A stretch of 20,000 nt of DNA from Theodoxus fluviatilis (lineage: Eukaryota; Mollusca; Gastropoda; Cycloneritida; Neritidae). Under the pieces are notes generated by a model, which ran no database searches, was not told the origin of the DNA, and saw nothing but the letters and a program-made list of their open reading frames with translations. The position numbers and the translations under genes are program-made. The DNA is taken from assembly GCA_034096865.1 (NCBI GenBank), contig JAWQFJ010016328.1, positions 1-20,000 of the forward strand, written 5' to 3'. This document shows positions 11,520-18,897 of the stretch, piece after piece (position 1 is the first letter of the stretch; each line of letters begins with the position of its first letter).

Positions 11520-11577
11520 CAGATGTATTGATGAATTCAGATATCAATTGAATTCAAAAACATGTTGTTTATTCAGC

Positions 11578-12123
11578 CATCCCATATAAAAAAATTCTAT
11601 AGATTTCTATAGAATTCTTTAGAATTCCATAGAAATCTATAGAAATTTCTATAGAATTCTATAGAACTTCTATAGAATGATATAGATTTCTATAGAATTC
11701 TATAGAAATCTATAGAAATCTATAGAATTCTATAGATTTCTATAGAAATGTCTATAGCATTCTATAGATTTCTATAGACTTCTATAAAAAATTATCTATA
11801 GAATTCTATAGAATTTTTTGTGGGGGTATATAATCTATAGCATTCTATAGATTTTTAAATAGAATTCTATAGACATCTATAATGTACTTATATCATCTAT
11901 AGATTTCTATAGAGATTTATATAGAATTCTATAGACATCTGTATCATCTATATAGCATTTTATCAAAATTTCTATAGAATGCAATAGAAACTACTACAGA
12001 ATGCTATATTTTCTATAGAGCACTATACATGCACTACAGAATCTATAGCATTCTATAGACATTTCTATAGAATCTATACTATGCAGCCTGGAATATAGGA
12101 TATTCTATAGACTTTATAGAATA
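11578..12123 (+). repeat. Left array of palindromic TTCTATAGAA units
   Basis: The outer edge is CATCCCATATAAAAA at 11578-11592. It is followed by dense copies of TTCTATAGAA (its own reverse complement) with roughly 10-11-bp spacing, grading into sparser, diverged copies by 12123. An internal AATTTTTTGTGGGGG at 11812-11826 looks like a second, opposite terminus, so the first 250 bp could be one small palindromic element with more decayed copies behind it. Confidence 0.85.
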
Positions 12124-12540
12124 ATGAAGTAATTACTGCAGTTTACTATAATAATATTATAGAAGATCGACGATTGCTATACTATTCTGTACTGACATAT
12201 ACATAGTCAGTTGAATGTTCGACAGTATTTTGCAGAGCTCCATCATATGTTTTGCCATATAAACTGTAAAGTAAGTACCAGTATACACCAGTATGTGATC
12301 GCAATAACACATTCATAATCTCCATCATGCAGTTGACAGAAAAGAGCTAGAGTAACCTTTAGTTGTGATATTTATTTTCTTCTTTCACCTTGTGCGAAGT
12401 ACTGTCCTTAATTGGCATACATTCGATTCAGTACAGTGTCCACTGCAGGCTATATAGACTGAGACAACTCCATTCCTTTCACTTCCGTAGGATTAGGATT
12501 TAATTGTTGCTGTGCTCGAGAATGTATGTCAGAAGGAAAA
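12124..12540. other. Unique sequence, no gene recognised
   Basis: AT-rich DNA of about 400 bases between the palindromic array and the GA microsatellite. No motif was recognised on either strand. Confidence 0.5.
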
Positions 12541-12554
12541 GGAAGCTCTGTGTG

Positions 12555-12635
12555 CGCGTGAGTGTGTTTGTGTGTGTGTGTGTGAGTGAGAGAGACCTAG
12601 AGAGATCGAGAGAGAGAGGGCCGGGGGGGGGGGGA

Positions 12636-12681
<46 letters not shown>

Positions 12682-12693
12682 TGTCGAGAGAGG

Positions 12694-12764
<71 letters not shown>

Positions 12765-12860
12765 AGAAAGGGAGGGAGAGGCGAGAAAGGGAGGGAGAGA
12801 AAGGGAGAGAAAGGGAGGGAGAGGGAGAGTGAGGGAGGGAGAGAGAGAGAGAGAGAGATA
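12555..12860 (+). repeat. (GT)n and (GA)n microsatellite with G runs
   Basis: A short (GT)n at 12562-12585 passes into GA-rich DNA. This contains a run of 11 G near 12623-12633, a pure GA stretch at about 12700-12754, and a 3' part built from GGGAGGGAGAGAAA units. The complementary strand is a TC tract like the one on the left side of the window. Confidence 0.95.
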
Positions 12861-13139
12861 ATGCCTGCTTGTATTGTCCTTAAGGCTCACAGAATAGATC
12901 GAAACTTTTCTGAAAAGTATCATGTAGAATTAGTGTCATGAACCCATCATCAACATTTAACTTTTGCCCTGAACATGACATTGCGGGCTAGTTTTTTTAC
13001 TCTGAGGTAATGATGAAGGTTAAGTGAATATCCAGAACATTGGAAAAAAAATTATTTGGCACATTTGAAGAAATAAATCATATACAAAAACTAAACATCA
13101 ACAAAATAGAAAATCCCCAAGTCATATTTATATGGACAT

Positions 13140-13300
13140 TTTTTGTCAGTTCGTCACTGTCGTTCATACCGAGGTTTCGCGCGAAAGCTCTGAAACGTGT
13201 CGTCTGCTTTGGGACCGACAAGATCCTCGCGCGAGATCTCGCAAAGCGCGTGACGGTGTTCCGCGTGTGAAAATGGCGACAAGGCGGGAAGGTGGGTATT
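13140..13300 (+). promoter_or_regulatory. CpG-rich promoter-like segment of the BEN gene
   Basis: CpG density rises sharply here compared with the AT-rich flanks. Two short perfect palindromes stand out: TTTCGCGCGAAA at 13175-13186, which is a double E2F-type site (TTTCGCGC on both strands), and CTCGCGCGAG at 13226-13235, close to the TCTCGCGAGA core-promoter motif, followed by GAGATCTC at 13233-13240. A TGACG half-site lies at 13251-13255. The segment ends in AAAATGGCG, with a good translation-start context. There is no TATA box. The arrangement fits a TATA-less promoter of a broadly expressed gene on the + strand; CpG-rich sequence continues to about 13560. No transcript evidence is available from sequence. 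Confidence 0.45.
13273..13295 (+). CDS. Candidate first coding exon (ATG exon) of BEN gene
   Basis: ATG at 13273 in the context AAAATGG, reading MATRREG. Two overlapping donors are present: AAG|GTGGGT after 13291 (strong, leaves phase 1) and TGG|GTATTT after 13295 (weaker, leaves phase 2). Only the phase-2 donor fits the entry phase of exon 3 directly, or of exon 2 read in its second frame. The assignment rests on the promoter-like upstream sequence and the phase match, not on homology, since seven residues cannot be recognised. A different, non-coding first exon cannot be excluded. Confidence 0.35.
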
Positions 13301-14497
13301 TTGAACTGTGTCAGCTTTCCTCATTCGTAACTGCCGTAACAAAAATAACTGTCGTCACTGAAATCTTTCGTTTCTTTCGTTATTGTAGGCACAGATCATA
13401 TATATGGCTTGCAAACTCGCATTGCGTCAGCCAGAAATTGGTTTGGTCGTTTGCACGACGTACGTTTTGAATCTGAGCGATCGAGAGATCGAGTGTACGC
13501 GCGCGCTGCTTTGCGATGCGTCACTGCATCAAAGATTATAGGTGACTGCATGTCGTCTCGCTCAGATTTTTGTCGTTGTCACTGTCGTTTGATTTAATCG
13601 CTTTGTGATCTTCAGAATTCTTAATTTGATGTAGTCGCCTTCTGTGTTCTTGCCTCATCCAGGTTGCGAGATGACTGCGGAGAGTGACTGCGGGTTCCAC
13701 AGGCCTTAGACCACCGCACTTTTCGCAGTGTGACTCCTCCACATTGTTCGTGTTTATTTATTTATTCGGTTATCTGCAGCACGACGGCTGCCCTGTGCTC
13801 CCAGAACTCTTTGACTGAACCCTTTCTAGCGTTCCTTTTGCCTTTCGACTGCTGCTCAAACTTTTGATTGTATGCGTTTCGGTAGCATCACCGTTTTGGC
13901 GTTTCTTCAGAGAAGATTAATTTGCGCAGTTGAATTGTGATTTTGACTGTTTAGCCGCTTGAATACGTTTGAATACTGTATGTGTGATGCTCTAGTTGCG
14001 AACACAAACAGTAATGACGCTATATATGGCACTCTTTGTCAAACCACCGCAGTACCGAGTTACAATTTCTCCGTTGTATGTTTACAGTTGATGGTGATAC
14101 CTCTTGTGCTCATCTAGATTCTAACTCCGGACCACTGGGCATATGAGACCATTGCTGCTGTTGTTATTATCATCATCATCATCATAGGCATTTTTCATTA
14201 ACCATATGGATAAGAGTCCACTGATGTGAGAATTGAATGTGACTGCAGATGCTGCTGTTGGTATGCAGTGATCATACTGCACAACAGTTGTTTGACGTGA
14301 GAGAGCATTGTTCTTCTACAATCTGCATGGTATGAAATAGAAATATGCATGATTTGACTAAATGGTGACATGTTGCTTTCTATTAGTATTAATCTTGATT
14401 GAAATCTCCCTTTTTCTTTTAAGTATGGTTTCACTTCCTGAGCGTGTACTATTTTTTATTTAGTTCATTGGTGTGTTTTTCTTTCTTTACTTTTCAG
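13301..14497 (+). other. Presumed intron 1 of BEN gene
   Basis: About 1.2 kb. The first 260 bases remain CpG-rich (CGCGCGC at 13499-13505) and may belong to the promoter. Later sequence is AT-rich, with a small (ATC)n/(GTT)n patch at 14152-14185. One further possible acceptor (CCTCATCCAG ending at 13662) is followed by a short ATG frame but has no fitting donor. Confidence 0.4.
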
Positions 14498-14656
14498 TGG
14501 CTCCTGGTATTCTAGAGAGGTTGGAGAAGCAGTACACCATCTCAGCCAACTACACCATCTCTCCAACCCAGGAGTGGGCCTGACAGTCAGACACAGCAGC
14601 CTTCCCAGGCTTCCAACCATGAACTGGGAGAAAATATGGTGTCTGGTCAAATAAGG
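14498..14656 (+). other. Candidate exon 2 of BEN gene, reading frame unresolved
   Basis: A strong acceptor (long T/C tract ending TTTTCAG at 14497) and a donor GG|GTAGGT after 14656 bound 159 bases, a multiple of three. An alternative, very good donor ACA|GTAAGT lies after 14728. Frame one (codons from 14498) has a TAG at 14513-14515 but then reads a Ser/Thr/Pro/Gln-rich linker-like sequence (SSTPSQPTTPSLQPRSG) that looks genuinely coding. Frame two fits the phases on both sides but meets TAA at 14652-14654. Frame three starts well (APGILERLEKQ) but stops at TGA 14581-14583. This could be an alternatively used exon, a non-coding exon, or an exon broken by one indel. Confidence 0.3.
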
Positions 14657-14926
14657 GTAGGTACAACTAGCAAATCTACCATTTTCCACAGAAAAATCCA
14701 AAATAAGCATTTAACACATGTATTCACAGTAAGTTGTTTACATCATTCTCAGCACTTGTATGTTGTTTATCATGAGTTTTTCAGTAGGTGAATTCAAAGC
14801 TAGGGCAAATTGTTGCTGCCTTTGAGGGGTTCTATTTGCAAGTTCAAAATTAGGTGCCTGATAATCTTCATTGTGCTCTGTCATTACCCAGTGCATTAAT
14901 CATCTATTTGCTCTTTTTCCCCTCAG

Positions 14927-15081
14927 CCACTGGATTCTTACCTTCGTAAATGACCTTCTGCAAGGAATGTTTCCAAGGGAGTACCTTGCTACTCATTCCA
15001 TTTCGGGCACCCAAAGACCTGGTGCGACTGGATCATCACCAAAGCCAGGGCTCCCCAGCCAGACTCACCAGCAAATCATCA
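14927..15081 (+). CDS. BEN domain, N-terminal half (exon 3)
   Basis: The acceptor is TTTTTCCCCTCAG ending at 14926; the donor is ATCA|GTAAAA after 15081. Entry is at phase 2 and exit at phase 1. The exon reads HWILTFVNDLLQGMFPREY and then LATHSISG, followed by a Gly/Pro/Ser loop and QTHQQI. This matches the known BEN pattern: an amphipathic helix, a hydrophobic-Phe-(S/T/P)-x-E-x-L-A segment, a short Ser-x-(S/T)-G turn, a variable loop, and then the helix completed in the next exon. BEN domains are all-alpha and bind DNA through the last helices. The frame is open through the whole exon, while the other two frames hold early stops (TGA at 14951, TAA at 14947), which supports coding. Confidence 0.75.
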
Positions 15082-15352
15082 GTAAAACATTTTTATTACA
15101 TGCTTTTGCATTGTTTAGACACAAGTCACTTGCATGATTTAAATGCATGTATGTTCTGAGTAGTTGCACATAATTATTTTTAAAAATTCATATTAACATT
15201 CTGCAAGAAGTTAAGGTAGGCTGAACATTGTACATGTTTTATGTACAGCATGTACATAGAAAATAGTATATCAAATGCCTGATTTAGTCATGAATGTTGA
15301 CAAGATTTGATGGATATGAATAAATGCAAAATTGCAACATTATTACTGATGA

Positions 15353-15442
15353 TGTGTTGGGTTTTTCTGATATATCACTGAACACTTAATAGGATATCGA
15401 TATCCTGTTAAGTGTTCATTGATATCAGAAAAAACCAACACA
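15353..15442. repeat. 90-bp near-perfect palindrome without loop, in intron 3
   Basis: Left arm 15353-15398 and right arm 15399-15442 are inverted copies, TGTGTTGG ... AGGATATC against its complement, with about four mismatches and one 2-base indel. The centre AGGATATCGATATCCT is perfect, so there is no loop. It could be a palindromic MITE or a cruciform/RNA hairpin former. No target-site duplication is seen at the edges. Confidence 0.9.
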
Positions 15443-15500
15443 AAGCATAAGATCCATGAGATGTGTAGCTCTTAACCTTTTTACTGGAAACTTTCTTGAT

Positions 15501-15588
15501 TGCAACTAATTGATTTTTTTGTGTTTGCCTTGCAACTAATTAATGTTTTGTGTCTGCCATGCAACTAATTGATTTTTTGTGTTTGCCA
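15501..15588 (+). repeat. Three direct copies of a 29-30-bp unit
   Basis: Copies start at 15501, 15531 and 15560. Each opens with TGCAACTAATT and closes with GTGTTTGCC or TGTCTGCC. Each holds a TAATTGA or TAATTAA homeodomain-type core. The array sits in intron 3 just after the palindrome. Confidence 0.85.
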
Positions 15589-15962
15589 TCTTTGTGCATG
15601 CATTCTGATTCTGCATGATGGATCAGAAACATTTGGCAAGTGTGGTTGATTTGTTATGATTTTGGTTTTTCCCCCTTCTTTTCTGTAAAACCTCATCCAG
15701 GACACCATAAAACTAAATTTTCTGTGATTCTGCTCGAATATTTAAAAATAATTCCTACTTGCAGAAGAGGGTCAACTGCATGTACAACACATGGCCAAAA
15801 GCAAAAAAAAACATGCAAACAATTATGTCTTGTGTATAAATTACAGAGTGGAAGTTATATGGTTTTATTCTTTTCAGACATGCATCTTATTGAAATTAAT
15901 TTACTTGGTGTATGCTATCCATCTTAATCAAAATTTGACTTATGTATTCTTTTGTGCTTCAG

Positions 15963-16057
15963 TCGCCGTGCAGAAGGAATTTTCTCAAAGCACAGACGTG
16001 GACGTTCGGAGCTTTGTGCGGCAAAAGTTGAACAGTGCCACTAAAGGAAGAAGATAA
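15963..16057 (+). CDS. BEN domain, C-terminal half, terminal coding exon (exon 4)
   Basis: The acceptor is TTTTGTGCTTCAG ending at 15962. The two-base overhang TC completes the codon left by exon 3 (A+TC, Ile), so the junction is in frame. The exon reads AVQKEFSQSTDVDVRSFVRQ and then KLNSATKGRR before TAA at 16055-16057. An acidic pair followed by a basic amphipathic helix (VRSFVRQKLNSATKGRR) and a closing Arg-Arg is the usual end of a BEN domain and the part that contacts DNA in characterised members. The protein ends right after the domain. Confidence 0.75.
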
Positions 16058-16986
16058 CCCTGTGAGTGTCAGGAACCGACCTGATCGATCCTACGTACTC
16101 CCATTCTGTGATTGCTAGAACCGACCTGGAATAGAACTAAATCTGAGTGAGGGGAATCAGATCAGTTATGAGAATACTGACACAGATACTGAACTGCGGT
16201 AGATTTTCAATTCGCGGTCAGTCCCACTTCTTTTTTTATTAAGTTTTTCCTTTAGCTTGTTCACTCATGGAAAATGCTGCATGAACAGAATGTCATTATC
16301 CCACAAATATGATTCAGCACTGGAAACGTTTTAATTGTAGAGATTTGCTTTCTTGTGCTATAGATTAGATGTGCAACAAGGTGTTTCTGATACTTTTTTC
16401 AAATGCATGCTGATTTTTTACTGTATTTTCTTTGTATTCCTTGGATCTCCACCTTCATGGAAAAGTGTATGATAATTTCTATTCATCATATTTCACAATT
16501 CTATAGAGTTTGGATTTTTAAAAATGGAGTTGTGTAGTCTGTTGGAGTGGAGTACCACCAGTATGAGTTCTGTGCGGCATTTGCACCTATGTATTTACAA
16601 TCTTTGCAAAATCTATTGTGGCCAAATTATGTTGATTTTCTTGTTATTGTTGTGGTGGGAAATGAATTCTCTGATTCTGTTGTGAGTTTTACTTCTTTTA
16701 TTGCTTGGCAAAGTACCCTGAGAGGAGTGAATAGTAAGAAATTATTTTCATTCATTTCCTGAGTGTTGTACTTTTCCATCAGTTTCTCATTGCTGTTTCT
16801 GTTATCATTAAAATTATTGCAAGAAACATGTAGCTCATTCTTAGAGCTTTCTTGACATATATGGTTTATAAAGGCTGCCTTTATTCCTTCTCCTGTTAAA
16901 ATATCATTTTTAATGTGACCCGTTAATGCAAAAAAAAAAACTGACATTCCGGAAAAGTGGTCTGAAACTTTAATTCTAAGAATAAA
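16058..16986 (+). other. Presumed 3' UTR of BEN gene
   Basis: About 930 AT-rich bases after the stop without a further coding signal. AACCGACCTG occurs twice (16074 and 16119). An ATTAAA lies at 16806-16811 and a canonical AATAAA at 16981-16986. There are open frames on both strands (for example 16947 to 16627 on -), but their composition is AT-driven and no motif is recognised. Confidence 0.35.
16981..16986 (+). terminator. Candidate poly(A) signal AATAAA
   Basis: First canonical AATAAA downstream of the BEN stop codon. T-rich sequence follows about 20-30 bases later (TTTTATTGTCATTTTTG), which fits a downstream element. It is assigned to the BEN gene by position only. Confidence 0.35.
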
Positions 16987-17149
16987 GCCTGCTGAAAAGA
17001 ATCTGAAATTTTATTGTCATTTTTGCATGGCATGTAGCAATCTGTAGAATTTAGTTTAGTAATGCATGGTATTTGTAAGGTATATATGTACTTGAGTATT
17101 TTACTTGTATTTCACTGAAGTATTTACTATAAAGAATGTATAAACCTTT

Positions 17150-17447
17150 CTACAATATTCTATAGAATTTTCATAGTATTTCTATAAAGATTCTATAGAA
17201 TGTTATATAGAATTCTCTAAAGAATTTTCCTATAGAAATTTCTTTAGACTTTTGGTAAAGAATTTTCTATAGAAAATTCTATAGAAAATTTTATAGAAAT
17301 GTCTATAGAATTTTCTATAGAAATTTCTATAGAATTTTCTATAGAAATCTCTATAGAAACTTCTATAGAATTTTCTATAGAAATTTCTATAGAATTTTCT
17401 ATAGAATTTTCTATAGAAATTTCTATAGAAAATTTTTATATGGGATG
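17150..17447 (-). repeat. Right array of palindromic TTCTATAGAA units
   Basis: At least ten consecutive 12-bp units (TTCTATAGAAAT / TTCTATAGAATT) fill 17310-17430; looser copies extend left to about 17150. The outer edge, at 17433-17447, is the reverse complement of CATCCCATATAAAAA. The array is therefore oriented opposite to the one at 11578. Homogeneity is highest next to the outer terminus and falls inward, as in the left array. Confidence 0.9.
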
Positions 17448-17956
17448 TCTGCCATAGGGAACACTGGGCAAAATTACAGGAAAGTAACTATGATTCATTG
17501 GACATTACTGGAAGGATTGCTTCCCTTGTATCAGAGTTTACTGAAATGTTACATCCCCTTTGTTTTGCAAATATAGAGCTTTACTCTTATGCAGGGATGT
17601 AAATATATGATGATGTATTTACTAGTTATTTCTGTACACAACATAAGCAACATGTATAAGATAGCATATCACCAGTGATTCATGCATCAGATTTGGAAAA
17701 AATAAATTACTCTCATTGACTCAATTTGTTAACTTTACATCTGAGCATTATTCTCATTGGCGTGTTTAATTTATTGTCTTTCTGACTCAAATTGTGAAGT
17801 TCACAACTGAGCTTGACTCTCTTTGGCATGTTCAATTTACTGTCTGTGATGTGTGTGATTGTTTTTAATTTTACTCTTGGAATATCGTATTAATGTCTCT
17901 GATTAATACAGGTACTTGATTCTGATTTTGGAGTGTTGAAACAGTTACTTAGGCTT
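17448..17956. other. Spacer with a 66-bp diverged tandem duplication
   Basis: AT-rich DNA without a gene. Two direct copies, 17717-17782 and 17783-17848, both start with TGACTCAA and share CTGAGC, TTGGC and TTCAATTTA-type blocks. The right end lies against the stop codon of the Gypsy-type fragment. No polypurine tract or LTR start (TG...) is seen there, so the element's 3' end seems to be lost. Confidence 0.6.
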
Positions 17957-18475
17957 TTACAAGTCCAGTCTCTTAGGTCCATTCACAGGACGCCCAGATC
18001 TGGTGTAGTAGGTTCCTGGTGGTGGGTGGTTCCTGTTCCCATGAGGCTTAGATGTTGTTGAGGGTTGCTCAGGGGGATCATCTGGAGGAGGTGATGCCTC
18101 TGGTCTGAGCCAGCGACGGTTGCGGCGGAAGGTATGACCATCACATGTCTCGACAACATAAGATCTTGGGGTGCTGTATGGCTTCATGATCTGGACAGGT
18201 GTCCAATTATCTCCCTTGGTCAACTGTAGATATTCCTTGTCACCGGTCTTTATAGGTGGCAACTGATGGGCTGTTTGGTCATGGTTTTTCTTCTGCTTGG
18301 CTCGCAGGTGCATTCGTCTTGCAGTTACTTCTGAGGGGTTGATAATCTTGGGTTGCAGTGGTTTTGTTGAAGTTGGCAGGATGGATTGGTGTTGTCGACC
18401 AATAAAAAGCTGAGCTGGGGAAGCAAGATTGCCAACTGGAGTTCTACATCTGTATTCTAGAAAGCAGGTAGGGGG
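17957..18475 (-). pseudogene. Integrase C-terminal region of the same Gypsy remnant, shifted frame
   Basis: This frame is open from 18475 after a TAA, overlaps the end of the core by under 20 bases, and carries the natural continuation (LEYRCRTPVGNLASPAQLF, then IGRQHQS). A single missing base at about 18460-18468 explains the split. Downstream is a GPY/F-like module (WTPVQIMKPYSTPRSYVVET, then RRNRRWLRP), a Pro-rich linker, and the typical end TRSGRPVNGPKRLDL with stop at 17957-17959. The first ATG in this piece is at 18313. Confidence 0.85.
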
Positions 18476-18785
18476 TTACTTTCATCAGCCTTAGCTTTGA
18501 AAATGATGCGTTTTACAATCCGTACAGCATTCTCTGCAAGTCCATTCGATTGTGGGTAGCCAGGGCTGGAGCTGATATGTCTGAAATCCCAGTCTGCAGC
18601 AAAGTTTGACAAAACTTCTGAGGAAAACTGTTGTCCATTGTAACTGATGAGGACTTCTGTGATGCCGTGACGTGCAAATTGGGATGATAGCTTTCTGATG
18701 ATGGGCACTGCTGTCTTAGTGGAGAGCTCATTGATCTCGAGGTAGCGGCTGTAATAGTCCACTGTTACCAGGGCTAGCTTGGGCG
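18457..18785 (-). pseudogene. Integrase catalytic core fragment (Gypsy type), inactive
   Basis: Read on the - strand, the frame starts inside the core with VDYYSRYLEI, continues through an Arg-Lys-Leu-x5-Phe-Ala-Arg-His-Gly-Ile segment to LISYNGQQFSSE, and ends with SPGYPQSNGLAENAVRIVKR before a premature stop at 18457-18459. In active members the second catalytic Asp stands in a (S/T)DNGPQF motif. Here that position is Tyr (codon at 18640-18642), and the Gly-Pro-Gln that follows is Gly-Gln-Gln. The catalytic Glu (in NGLAEN) is kept. The first catalytic Asp lies upstream of the break and is absent. Integrase would insert the element's cDNA; this copy cannot. Confidence 0.85.
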
Positions 18786-18825
18786 GTGCATAGGGTGGAA
18801 AAGGTTACGAATCGACTAAATGAGG

Positions 18826-18889
18826 TACACAACGACCAGGGTACGAAACGTCCAGGGTACGAAACGTCCAGGGTACGAAACGTCCTGTA
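18826..18889 (+). repeat. 16-bp tandem repeat, unit TACGAAACGTCCAGGG
   Basis: Three consecutive units at 18842-18857, 18858-18873 and 18874-18889 (last one diverged at its end), with a partial copy ahead of them. ACGAAACGT is nearly palindromic. It begins about 40 bases after the Gypsy break. Confidence 0.9.
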
Positions 18890-18897
18890 TTCGATTT

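Larger units (their letters stand above)
13273..16057 (+). other. Predicted spliced gene encoding a BEN-domain protein (whole span)
   Basis: Gene model assembled from sequence signals: CpG-rich promoter, ATG at 13273, candidate exon 2 at 14498-14656, exon 3 at 14927-15081, exon 4 at 15963-16057 with the stop, and a first good AATAAA at 16981. Exons 3 and 4 are the firm part because together they give one BEN domain across a phase-1 intron. Exon 1 joins exon 3 in phase if the second donor (after 13295) is used and exon 2 is skipped; that product would be 90 residues, little more than the BEN domain (a 'BEN-solo' layout). BEN domains bind DNA and act in chromatin insulation and repression in animals (Insensitive, Elba, NACC1 families). 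Intron lengths of about 1.6-1.2, 0.3 and 0.9 kb are normal for animals. Confidence 0.6.
17957..18785 (-). mobile_element. Ty3/Gypsy-type LTR retrotransposon remnant, 3' part of pol
   Basis: The - strand carries the second half of a Gypsy-type integrase followed by the C-terminal tail, in two frames. It has lost everything upstream (protease, RT, RNase H, zinc-binding and first part of the integrase) and shows no LTR, primer-binding site or polypurine tract. The 5' break at about 18785 joins a block of unrelated small repeats. It cannot be active. Confidence 0.85.

Noticed and set aside
13132..13470. 112-codon + frame through the promoter-like region
   Set aside because: It runs in frame through the candidate ATG and past both donor sites into intron; composition upstream is CpG-driven and no motif is seen.
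11567..17455. Target-site duplication for the proposed large foldback element
   Set aside because: Flanks compared at several register shifts; no matching direct repeat of 4 or more bases next to the CATCCC ends.
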